Positions 40,075-47,698 of a DNA stretch of 64,000 nt are shown piece by piece; the stretch's first letter is position 1; the number at the start of each line of letters is the position of its first letter. The notes below the pieces were generated by a model that saw only the letters and a list, made by a program, of their open reading frames with translations, did not search any database and was not told the DNA's origin. The position numbers were made by a program, and so were the translations under genes. Source of the stretch: Pseudomonadota bacterium (GTDB lineage: Bacteria > Pseudomonadota > Gammaproteobacteria > Steroidobacterales > Steroidobacteraceae); the NCBI GenBank assembly GCA_025356075.1, contig JANXUT010000044.1:1-64000 (forward strand), in the 5' to 3' direction.

Positions 40075-40743
40075 ATGCGCATCCTCATTGTTGAAGACGA
40101 TGCCCTGGTGGCGGACGGCCTGAAGCGCGGGCTCGCCGGGGCGGGGTTCGCGGTCGACCAGGTCGGCACCGCCGAGCAGGCCGAGACGGCGCTCGCGGCT
40201 GATGAGTTCGACCTCGCGGTGGTCGACATTGGCCTGCCGCAGATCGACGGGCTCACGCTCGTCCGGCGCCTCAGGCGCAGCGGCAGCTCGCTCCCCGTCC
40301 TCATCATCACCGCCCGCGATGCGCTCGCCGACCGGGTTGATGCGCTCGACCTCGGCGCCGATGACTACATGGTGAAGCCCTTCGAGCTTCCCGAGGTCGC
40401 CGCGCGCTGTCGCGCGCTGATCCGGCGCACGCGCTCGGCCACGAGCGCCCAGCTCACGATCGGCGCTGTCGCGCTCGACCTGTCGAGCCGCACGGTCGAG
40501 CTCGACGGGCACCCGCTCGACGTGACGCGCCGCGAGTGGTCGATCCTCGAGTGCCTCGCACTCGACACGGGCCGGGTCGTGCGCAAGGAGCGGCTGCTCA
40601 GGGCCATCGCCGGCTGGGACGAGGAACTGACCCCGAACGCCGTCGAGGTCTACGTCTCGCGGCTGCGCGCGAAGTTGGGCGATGCCGTCGCGATCCGCAC
40701 GGTGCGCGGACTCGGCTACCGGCTGGATGACCCCGCCGCCTGA
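40075..40743 (+). CDS. OmpR-family response regulator
   Basis: The 222-residue protein has a receiver domain (ILIVEDDALVADGL, phosphorylation site Asp51 in LAVVDIGLPQIDGLTLVRRL, and DLGADDYMVKPFEL) and a winged-helix DNA-binding domain (VTRREWSILECLALDTGRVV, NAVEVYVSRLRAKL, and IRTVRGLGYRLD). It resembles the QseB/TctD group. It overlaps the kinase gene by 17 bases and forms a two-component system with it. Confidence 0.93.
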   Translation: MRILIVEDDALVADGLKRGLAGAGFAVDQVGTAEQAETALAADEFDLAVVDIGLPQIDGLTLVRRLRRSGSSLPVLIITARDALADRVDALDLGADDYMVKPFELPEVAARCRALIRRTRSATSAQLTIGAVALDLSSRTVELDGHPLDVTRREWSILECLALDTGRVVRKERLLRAIAGWDEELTPNAVEVYVSRLRAKLGDAVAIRTVRGLGYRLDDPAA

Positions 40744-42139
40744 ACCGACCCGCCGGCCGGCCTCGGTCGGTGGCCGGCTGCTCGCGCTGCTGCTGGCACC
40801 GATCGGTGCACTCTTGCTCGCCGGCGTCCTCATCGACTACTACTCGAGCGTAGGCCCCGTCGGCGGCGCGTTCGACCGCTCGCTCGGCGATGTCGCGCTT
40901 GTCGTCGCCGCCTACGTGCGGCCGGGCTCGGTCGAGCGCGGCAGGAGCGAGCGCCCGCCCGAGATGGTCGAGGCGCTCAGCGGGCTCGATGGCATCGCGC
41001 GACGCTTTGCGCTCAGGGACGCGAGCGGCGCGCTCATCGCGGGCGATGCCGCGGTGCCGCCGCCGCCCAAGGGCTGGACCCCGGCCGCGAACCGCGGGCT
41101 TGAGTTCGGCGATGCGCTGCTCGGCGGCGAACCGGTGCGGGTCGTGTGGTACGCGCTCGACCTCGACGGCCGCGCGACGTCCGTCGCGGTCGCAGAGCCC
41201 ACTCGCGTCCGCGACCGCCCGACCCGCGCGCTGCTGACGGCGACGCTGATCGTCGACATCCTGCAGCTCATCGCGATTCCGCTGCTGGTCGTGGTGGGCG
41301 TGCGCCTGGGACTGAAGCCACTCCTTGCGCTTCGCGATCACATGGCGGCGCGCTCGGCGCGCGAGCTCGAGCCGCTCGACTCAAGGAGCGTGCCCGTCGA
41401 GGCGCACACGCTCGTCGATTCGCTCAACGCGCTCTTCGGACGCGTCCGCGCTGCCGCCGAGTCGCAGCAGAAGTTCGTGGCGGATGCCGCCCACCAGATG
41501 CGCACGCCGCTCGCCGGCATCCAGGCGCAGCTCGAGCTCCTCGAGCACGACCCGCAGGCAACGGCGCTGCGCGAACGCATCCATCTCGTCGGCGAGGGCA
41601 TCAGGAGGCTCGGCCACACGGCGCACCAGCTCCTGACGCTCGCGCGCGCCGAGAGCTCGGCGACCCTTGCGCGCGACTTCAGGCGCGTCGATCTGCCCGA
41701 GCTCATCGCCGAGGCGGTCACGATGCAGCTCGACCGCGCGCTCGCGAAGGGCATTGACCTCGGCGCCGAGGCGGCGCCCGTCAGGGTCACCGGCGTCGGC
41801 TGGCTGCTGCGCGAGCTCATCAACAACCTGCTCGACAACGCGCTCAACTACACGCCGCGCGGCGGCTTCGTGACGCTACGCTGCGGTACGCGCGGGCCCG
41901 GCGCTTTCCTCGAGGTCGAGGACGACGGCCCCGGGATCGCGGCGATGGAGCTGCCGCTCGTGACGGCGCGCTTTCACCGCTCGCCCGCGAGCGAAGGCAC
42001 CGGTACGGGGCTCGGGCTTGCGATCGTGAGCGACGTCGCGGACGTGCACGGCGCGAAGCTCATCATCGAGGCGGGCGCGGGTGGGCGCGGCACGCGCGTG
42101 CGCATCGAGTTCCTCGCCGCTCTCGACCCCGCGGCCTGA
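40727..42139 (+). CDS. sensor histidine kinase (TctE/QseC-like)
   Basis: The 470-residue membrane kinase has helices at about residues 17-38 and 172-193 around a 130-residue periplasmic sensor domain. The phospho-acceptor His256 lies in FVADAAHQMRTPLAGIQAQL, followed by ELINNLLDNALNYTPRGGFV (N box), VEDDGPGIAAMEL and GTGTGLGLAIVSDVADVHG (G boxes). TctE kinases sense carboxylates such as citrate; the ligand here is unknown. Confidence 0.92.
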   Translation: MTPPPEPTRRPASVGGRLLALLLAPIGALLLAGVLIDYYSSVGPVGGAFDRSLGDVALVVAAYVRPGSVERGRSERPPEMVEALSGLDGIARRFALRDASGALIAGDAAVPPPPKGWTPAANRGLEFGDALLGGEPVRVVWYALDLDGRATSVAVAEPTRVRDRPTRALLTATLIVDILQLIAIPLLVVVGVRLGLKPLLALRDHMAARSARELEPLDSRSVPVEAHTLVDSLNALFGRVRAAAESQQKFVADAAHQMRTPLAGIQAQLELLEHDPQATALRERIHLVGEGIRRLGHTAHQLLTLARAESSATLARDFRRVDLPELIAEAVTMQLDRALAKGIDLGAEAAPVRVTGVGWLLRELINNLLDNALNYTPRGGFVTLRCGTRGPGAFLEVEDDGPGIAAMELPLVTARFHRSPASEGTGTGLGLAIVSDVADVHGAKLIIEAGAGGRGTRVRIEFLAALDPAA

Positions 42140-42214
42140 ATTGCCCGCGCGATGGCGCCTCGCCGGCGCCGGGGGCAAGATGGGGGCCGACCGATGACGA
42201 GGGAGCACCGCCCG

Positions 42215-42709
42215 ATGCCGCGCCATGCCGACCGCGCCCGATTCATCTCAAGCGCAGTGGCGCTCATCGCCGCGGGCGCGCTCCTCGCCTCGTGCGAGGC
42301 GGAGCCACCGGCGCCTCCGCCGAGGATCCCCGAGCCCTTCCACCTCAACAACTACGAGCAGACGTTCGGCTACTCGCAGGCCGTCAAGGTCGGGCGCACC
42401 GTCTACATCGCGGCGACCGTCGCGGTCGACGCCGACGGGCGGCTCGTCAGCCCGGGCGACATGGCCGGCCAGCTCGATGCCGTCTACACGAACCTCGCCG
42501 CGACGCTGAAGGCGGAGGGCGGCGGGTTCGGGCAGGTCGTCATGGAGCGGATCTACACGACCGACATGGAGGCCCTCCTCAAGATCTCCGACCATCGCTT
42601 CAAGTACTACCCGCACGGCCAGTTGCCCGCGACGAGCTGGCTCGAGGTGCGCAGGCTCGTCGACCCCGGGTTCCTGGTCGCGATCGAGGCGGTCGCGGAA
42701 CTGCCCTAG
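42215..42709 (+). CDS. RidA-family lipoprotein
   Basis: The 164-residue product begins with a signal peptide ending ALLASCEAE, a lipobox, so it is probably a lipoprotein. The RidA/YjgF domain follows: YSQAVKVGRTVYIAATVAVD, GDMAGQLDAVYTNLAATLKA, VVMERIYTTDMEALLKI and PATSWLEVRRLVDPGFLVAI. Cytosolic RidA deaminates reactive enamines or imines; an exported member with the conserved Arg replaced or shifted may bind another ligand. ATG 42215 (after GGGAG) gives the best signal peptide; ATG 42194 is an alternative. Confidence 0.8.
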   Translation: MPRHADRARFISSAVALIAAGALLASCEAEPPAPPPRIPEPFHLNNYEQTFGYSQAVKVGRTVYIAATVAVDADGRLVSPGDMAGQLDAVYTNLAATLKAEGGGFGQVVMERIYTTDMEALLKISDHRFKYYPHGQLPATSWLEVRRLVDPGFLVAIEAVAELP

Positions 42710-42767
42710 GACGGGGCTGCTGGCCGCCGCGCGGCGAGGGCGGAGGCCGCTCCGCCGTTCCATTACA

Positions 42768-44384
42768 ATGTCGGCCCTTTGTCGCCTGGCCGACCCCGTG
42801 TCCCAGCCCCGCATCGACCGCCGCTTCGAACGCCACCTTGCCGGGCTCATCAATTCCGGTGAGCGCGGGGTATTGGTCGGCGGGCTCAAGGGCGTCGAGA
42901 AGGAGTCGCTCAGGGTCACCGCCGACGGGCAGATCTCGAAGGCGCCGCACCCGCGCTCGCTCGGCTCCGCGCTCACGCACGAGCACATCACGACCGACTA
43001 TTCCGAGGCGCTCTTGGAGCTCGTGACGCCGACGTTCACGACGAGCTGGGAGCTGCTGCAGTACCTCACCGACGCGCACCAGTTCGTCTACCGGCACCTC
43101 GGGGACGAGCTCCTCTGGAACACGAGCATGCCGTGCGCGCTGAAAGGCGACGACAGCATCCCGATCGCGCAGTTCGGCAGCTCCAACGTCGGCCGGATGA
43201 AGACGATCTACCGGGTCGGACTCGGGCTTCGCTACGGCCGCGCGATGCAGGCGATCTCGGGCGTCCACTTCAACTACTCCTTCCCCGTGCAGTTCTGGGG
43301 CGTGCTCGCGGACGTGCTCGAGAAGGGCCCCGCGAACCAGGAGTTCATCTCGGCGATGTACTTCGCGCTCCTCAGGAACTACCGGCGCCACGGCTGGATC
43401 GTCCACTACCTCTTCGGCGTCTCGCCCGCCGTCTGCCGCTCGTTCGTCGCGGGACGTGACGACCACGGCCTCTTCGAGCTCGGCCGCGGCACCCTCTACG
43501 CGCCGTACGCAACCTCGCTTCGGATGAGTGACTTGGGCTATCGCAACAAGAGCCAGGCGGACGTCGCGATCTCGGTCAACTCGCTCGAGGACTATGTCCG
43601 CGACCTGTCGCGCGCGATCTCGACGCCGAGCCCGGAGTACGAGCGCCTCGGCGTCGAGGTCGACGGCGAGTGGCGGCAGTTGAATGCCAACCGCCTGCAG
43701 ATCGAGAACGAGTACTACGCGTTCATCCGCCCGAAGCGCGTCGCGCGCTCGGGGGAACGCCCGACGAAGGCGCTCAGGCGTGCCGGCGTCGAGTACGTCG
43801 AGATGCGCTCGCTCGATGTGAGCGCGCTCGACCCCGTCGGCGTCAACCAAAACAAGATGCGCTTCCTCGAGGCGTTCGCCGCGTTCTGCACGCTCGCGCC
43901 GAGCGCACCGATCGACCTCGGGGAGCAGGGCGAGCTCGACCAGAACCACGTCACCGTCGCGCGGCAAGGGCGCGAGCCCGGGCTCATGCTCAGGTTCGAC
44001 GGCCGCGGCGCCGACATGCGCGAGTGGGCGCACGAGATCCTGGAGGCGATGCAGGGCACCTGCGAACTCCTCGACCACGGTGACCCGAAGCGCCCGTACT
44101 CGAGCGCGCTTGCAGCGCAAGCGCAGAAGCTCGCGAACCCCGCCGCGACTCCCTCGGCGCGCCTCCTCGCAGAGCTCCAGACGACGGGCGAGTCGTTCTT
44201 CGAGCTCGCGCTGCGGATGTCCCGGACCTACAAGTCCTACTTCACCGAGTTGCATCCGCCGGATGAGACGCGGGTTGCCGAGTTCACCGCCGCGGCCACC
44301 GCCTCGCTCGAGGCGCAGGAAGAGATCGAAGCCGCCCGGCAGCCGCCCTTTCGCGAGTACCTCGCGGCCTATCTCGCCGACTGA
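42768..44384 (+). CDS. gshA: glutamate--cysteine ligase
   Basis: The 538-residue protein follows the E. coli-type GshA family: GLKGVEKESLRVTADGQ, HEHITTDYSEALLELVTPTF, GSSNVGRMKTIYRVGLGLRY, QAISGVHFNYSFP and EYVEMRSLDVSALDPVGVNQ. It makes gamma-glutamylcysteine, the first step of glutathione synthesis. A GTG at 42798 (VSQPRIDRRF) is an alternative start and may be the real one, since TACAAT at 42764-42769 looks like a -10 box overlapping the first ATG. Confidence 0.93.
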   Translation: MSALCRLADPVSQPRIDRRFERHLAGLINSGERGVLVGGLKGVEKESLRVTADGQISKAPHPRSLGSALTHEHITTDYSEALLELVTPTFTTSWELLQYLTDAHQFVYRHLGDELLWNTSMPCALKGDDSIPIAQFGSSNVGRMKTIYRVGLGLRYGRAMQAISGVHFNYSFPVQFWGVLADVLEKGPANQEFISAMYFALLRNYRRHGWIVHYLFGVSPAVCRSFVAGRDDHGLFELGRGTLYAPYATSLRMSDLGYRNKSQADVAISVNSLEDYVRDLSRAISTPSPEYERLGVEVDGEWRQLNANRLQIENEYYAFIRPKRVARSGERPTKALRRAGVEYVEMRSLDVSALDPVGVNQNKMRFLEAFAAFCTLAPSAPIDLGEQGELDQNHVTVARQGREPGLMLRFDGRGADMREWAHEILEAMQGTCELLDHGDPKRPYSSALAAQAQKLANPAATPSARLLAELQTTGESFFELALRMSRTYKSYFTELHPPDETRVAEFTAAATASLEAQEEIEAARQPPFREYLAAYLAD

Positions 44385-44414
44385 AGGCTGCGGGTCCGGG
44401 AAAAGTGTCCGCGA

Positions 44415-44439
44415 GTGTCCGCGGCACGTCCGCGGACAC
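44415..44439. repeat. REP-like perfect hairpin
   Basis: GTGTCCGCGG and CCGCGGACAC form a perfect 10-bp stem with loop CACGT. A partial copy, GTGTCCGCGA, precedes it at 44405-44414. No T-run follows, so it is not a standard intrinsic terminator. Its place behind gshA and next to a MITE suggests an extragenic palindromic repeat; part of its job may be to end or stabilise the gshA transcript. Confidence 0.55.
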
Positions 44440-44529
44440 CGTAAGAGGTGCCTGCCCCCGGTTCCGATTCCATTAAAAACAGCAGGTTATGACCGGCCGA
44501 GGGCTGGCACGGGGCTTGCTCTCCCCTAG

Positions 44530-44659
44530 CAGGGTGTTGAAAAAGGGTTTCGAGTACGTCGATATTTCATTTCACACGCCGTAACTAATTGATTTGTGGT
44601 TCGTGACTGTTCAAAGATTGATCAATTGTCGACATGGAAAATCGAATTTCAACAGCCTG
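44530..44659. mobile_element. 130-bp MITE-like element flanked by CTAG
   Basis: The element starts CAGGGTGTTGAAA and ends TTTCAACAGCCTG; the two 13-base ends are complementary except at one position. Direct repeats CTAG (44526-44529 and 44660-44663) flank it as a target duplication. The interior is clearly richer in A and T than the surroundings and has no coding capacity. It fits a non-autonomous derivative of a DDE insertion sequence with GTGTTGAAAAA-type ends; the parent family is not assigned. Confidence 0.7.
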
Positions 44660-44688
44660 CTAGGCATGCCCGGCCCCGGATACCTGCC

Positions 44689-44913
44689 ATGAACTCGCTC
44701 CTCGATCGCCTCTCGATCGTGGCCGCCGTGCTCGTCGCCACCGCCGCGGTCGCGGACCTGATGCCCGAGGCGCGCATCGTGCCGAAGGCGGACGGGCTCG
44801 AGATCGTTATCGACGTGAGGCTGGGTGGCGAGGCCAGGGCGCGGGTCACGGGCCTCATCGGAACGCTGCGCACCCCGCACGTCGCCGCCGCCTGCGAGGA
44901 ACTCGCGGCGTGA
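44689..44913 (+). CDS. small hypothetical protein next to a deletion scar
   Basis: The 74-residue product starts with a hydrophobic segment (MNSLLDRLSIVAAVLVATAA) and continues with a polar domain. No family was recognised. It lies 25 bases after the MITE's flanking repeat, and its end overlaps the start of the HlyD-kinase fusion gene by four bases (GTGA). It may be the first gene of the original efflux operon or a remnant of one. Confidence 0.45.
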   Translation: MNSLLDRLSIVAAVLVATAAVADLMPEARIVPKADGLEIVIDVRLGGEARARVTGLIGTLRTPHVAAACEELAA

Positions 44914-46049
44914 CACCGCTCAAGAACGAGGCGCGGGGCGTGACCGCGATCCGCGGCACGACCTCGCAGGACCGGGCGCTCGAGCCGACGCCGTGGTGGC
45001 AGCGGCACCGCCGGCTCCTCGTCGGCGCCACGATCGGGCTCGTGGCGCTCCTCGGGCTCGCGATCCCGGCGCTCAGGGCGCTCTCGAGCGGCGAGCGCAG
45101 CGTGCCGCTCGCGCAGGTGCGCGTCGCTGGCGTCGAGCGCGGGCGCTTCGTGAGCGATGTGACCGCGCAGGGCGTGGTCATCGCGGCGCTGTCGCCGACG
45201 CTGGTGGCGCCTGCCGCCGGCAGCGTCCACTACGAGGTCCGCGCGGGCGGGGAGGACACGCTCTTCACGATGCGGGTGGGCGATGAGCCGGAGATCTTCC
45301 ACCTCAGCCTCCGGCGCTTCGCGCTCAATGCCCGCACGCACCACCTGTACCTCCTCAAGCAGCTGACGCGCGAGCTGAACGCCCAGGAAGTGCTGATCTG
45401 GAAGCGTGTGATCCGCGTCATCGCGCACGAGCTCAACAACTCGCTCGCGCCGATCTCCTCGCTCGCGCATTCCGGCCGGCAGCTGCTCGCAAGTCCGGAT
45501 GCCGCCGTGCTCGAGCGGGTGTTCGCGACGACCGAGGAGCGCGCGGCGCACCTGAAGGTGTTCATCGACGGCTACGCGCGCTTCGCGAAGCTCCCGAAGC
45601 CCCGCCCCGGGCACGTCGAGTGGCCGGCGTTCATCGAGCGGCTCGGGGCGACGAGCGGGTTCAGGTTGCTGGGCAGCGCGCCCGCGACGCCGGGCTGGTT
45701 CGACTTGGGCCAGCTCGAGCAGGCGCTCATCAACCTCCTCAAGAACGCGCACGAGTCGGGGTCGCCCGCCTCTGCGATCGAGCTTGACGTCGCCAGCGAC
45801 CAGGGCGGCACCGAGATCCGCGTGCTCGACCAGGGCAGCGGCATGTCGGGCGAGGTGCTCGAGCAGGCGCTCCTGCCCTTCTACTCGACCAAGGCGAACG
45901 GCACGGGGCTCGGGCTCACGCTCAGCCGCGAGATCGTCGAGGCGCACGGCGGACGGCTGCTGCTCGCACCGCGTCAGGGTGGCGGCATGTCGGTGAGCAT
46001 GTGGCTGCCGCCGGCGCCGCGTGCCGTTTCTGCGACGCACTTAACATAA
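44910..46049 (+). CDS. in-frame fusion: HlyD-type adaptor N-terminus and sensor-kinase C-terminus
   Basis: The 379-residue frame has two unrelated halves. Residues 1-105 look like the start of an HlyD-family membrane-fusion protein: AIRGTTSQDRALEP, a basic segment, one membrane helix (36-56), then VTAQGVVIAALSPTLVAPAA, the first half of the biotinyl-lipoyl hairpin. From about 110 it reads as the C-terminus of a NtrY-like kinase: LSLRRFALNARTHHLYLLKQ, VIRVIAHELNNSLAPISSLA (His173), LEQALINLLKNAHESG and STKANGTGLGLTLSREIVEA. The rest of the adaptor, any ABC transporter genes and the kinase's sensor part are missing. A deletion joining two genes is the simplest cause. Confidence 0.75.
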   Translation: MTPLKNEARGVTAIRGTTSQDRALEPTPWWQRHRRLLVGATIGLVALLGLAIPALRALSSGERSVPLAQVRVAGVERGRFVSDVTAQGVVIAALSPTLVAPAAGSVHYEVRAGGEDTLFTMRVGDEPEIFHLSLRRFALNARTHHLYLLKQLTRELNAQEVLIWKRVIRVIAHELNNSLAPISSLAHSGRQLLASPDAAVLERVFATTEERAAHLKVFIDGYARFAKLPKPRPGHVEWPAFIERLGATSGFRLLGSAPATPGWFDLGQLEQALINLLKNAHESGSPASAIELDVASDQGGTEIRVLDQGSGMSGEVLEQALLPFYSTKANGTGLGLTLSREIVEAHGGRLLLAPRQGGGMSVSMWLPPAPRAVSATHLT

Positions 46050-46064
46050 ACGCAACGAAATTTT

Positions 46065-46120
46065 CGCGCGATTGACGCGCGGCTATGGCCCAATGGCCTG
46101 AGCCGAATGAATCTCGGCTC
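46065..46120. repeat. two adjacent perfect hairpins
   Basis: CGCGCG-ATTGA-CGCGCG (46065-46081) and GAGCCGA-7 bases-TCGGCTC (46100-46120) stand close together after the fusion gene. Neither is followed by a T-run. They could mark the end of that transcript or a regulatory leader for the genes downstream. Confidence 0.35.
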
Positions 46121-46156
46121 GCATGATCGTCACGGAAGCCGTTCATCCTCCCGCCC

Positions 46157-46360
46157 ATGAATTTCTTCGATCCCCGCCAGGCGCCCAGCGGCGCCGCCCT
46201 CACGCCCGTCGCCGCCAACGAGGACTTCGGTCCCGCGAAGGACCCGGCGGATCCTCGGGTCGAGCCGCCGCCCGCGACGCGCGGCTGGGACGCGTTTGAG
46301 GTCTGGCGCACACGCGTCCGTGACGCACGTCGGGATGTCGCGCCGCGGCGTCTCGGCTGA
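46157..46360 (+). CDS. short hypothetical protein
   Basis: This 67-residue frame encodes a polar, proline-rich, probably disordered product (MNFFDPRQAPSGAALTPVAA). There is no evident ribosome-binding site, and no family is recognised. It lies between the fusion gene and the diguanylate cyclase. It may not be a real gene. Confidence 0.3.
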   Translation: MNFFDPRQAPSGAALTPVAANEDFGPAKDPADPRVEPPPATRGWDAFEVWRTRVRDARRDVAPRRLG

Positions 46361-46444
46361 GGTCCCCGACCCTTTAATCCGTGCGCCGGTGCGCAGTTCC
46401 GGACCCCCTCTCGGTGTGTACTGGAACTGTTAAATAGCCCCGGG

Positions 46445-47698
46445 GTGGGTCGCGCAAGCGCCACGAAGCCATTGAATCCGCTCGATACCCAGAAGCTCAT
46501 CTCCGATGAATCGGCCGCAGCGCAGCAGCTGCGCGCCGGGTTCAAGTGGCTTCGGTTCGAGCACGACCTCGAGCGCGAGTTCAGGCGCGAGTACACGCGC
46601 AACCAGTTGCCGCAGATCCGACGGCACCTCTACCTCGCGGCGCTGCTGGTCGTCGTGTTCGGGGCGCTGAACGGCCTCGTGCTCGGTCCCGGCGCGCACA
46701 CCTCGCTCTACGTCGTCCAGTTCGGATTGCTGTTCCCGATCATCGCCGGCGCGATCTTCGTCGCGCACCACCCGAACGCCCGCAAGCTCTACCCGCGCGT
46801 GGCTCCCGTGCTCGCGCCGGTCATGGGCCTCCTGGTCATCGCCGTTGAGCTCAAAGCCGCGCAGACGGGCGTGCAGATCGTGTTCGCCTCGGTGCTGCTG
46901 ACGTCCGTCTACCTCTACTTCCTGATTGGGCTCCTCTTCTACGAGTCGCTCAGGGCGAACGCGGTGATCCTGTGCGCGTACGTGGGCTTTGGCATCGTCG
47001 GGGGCCTCCCCGAATCGCACATGATCTACAACTCGCTGGTGCTCCTGCTCGGCAACATCGTGGGAGCGACCGTCGCCTACAGCCTCGAGATGGAGATCCG
47101 CACCCACTTCCTCGAGCAGCGCATGCTGCAGGAAACCGCCGCGCGCGACGGCCTCACCGGCATCTACAACCGCCGCCGCTTCGATGAGCACATGGAGACG
47201 GTCTGGCAGCACGCGCAGCGCGACGGGGTCATCCTCGCGCTGCTGCTCGTCGACATCGACTTCTTCAAGCGCTTCAACGACCGCCACGGCCACCAGGCCG
47301 GGGACGAGTGCCTGAAGGCCATCGCCGCCGCGCTCGCGCGCGCCGCGCGCCGGCCGCTCGACTTCGTCGCGCGCTACGGCGGCGAGGAGTTCGCGGTCAT
47401 CCTCTACGATCCGTCGCGCCAGTACCTGCAGGAGATCGCGGCGCGGATCCACACGAACATCGCCGCGCTCGGCATCCCGCACGGCGACTCCTCGGTCGCC
47501 CCGTCCGTGACGGTGAGCGCCGGCATCGCCTACGTCGCCCCGACGCTCGAGCGCAGCACCCAGGGCTTCGTGCAGCTCGCGGACGAGGCGCTCTACCAGG
47601 CCAAGGCCGATGGCCGTAACCGCTCGGTCGTTTCCGAGGCCGCCTACGAATCCCTCGAGACGGGATCCTTTCGCGCCAACCGCAAGGCCGCGGGCTAG
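46445..47698 (+). CDS. membrane-bound diguanylate cyclase (GGDEF)
   Basis: The 417-residue protein has six hydrophobic segments (about residues 61-215) and a C-terminal GGDEF domain. The active-site loop is GGEEF (312-316) in ARYGGEEFAVILYD, and DGLTGIYNRRRF and LLLVDIDFFKRFNDRHGHQA are intact. An RxxD inhibitory site (RPLD, 303-306) lies five residues before GGEEF, so product feedback by c-di-GMP is expected. It should make c-di-GMP from two GTP. The GTG start lacks a good ribosome-binding site. It converges on the molybdenum hydroxylase gene, overlapping by four bases. Confidence 0.9.
   Translation: MGRASATKPLNPLDTQKLISDESAAAQQLRAGFKWLRFEHDLEREFRREYTRNQLPQIRRHLYLAALLVVVFGALNGLVLGPGAHTSLYVVQFGLLFPIIAGAIFVAHHPNARKLYPRVAPVLAPVMGLLVIAVELKAAQTGVQIVFASVLLTSVYLYFLIGLLFYESLRANAVILCAYVGFGIVGGLPESHMIYNSLVLLLGNIVGATVAYSLEMEIRTHFLEQRMLQETAARDGLTGIYNRRRFDEHMETVWQHAQRDGVILALLLVDIDFFKRFNDRHGHQAGDECLKAIAAALARAARRPLDFVARYGGEEFAVILYDPSRQYLQEIAARIHTNIAALGIPHGDSSVAPSVTVSAGIAYVAPTLERSTQGFVQLADEALYQAKADGRNRSVVSEAAYESLETGSFRANRKAAG

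Noticed and set aside
44415-44439. Intrinsic terminator for gshA
   Set aside because: The stem is strong, but no T-run follows, so it is listed as a REP-like repeat.
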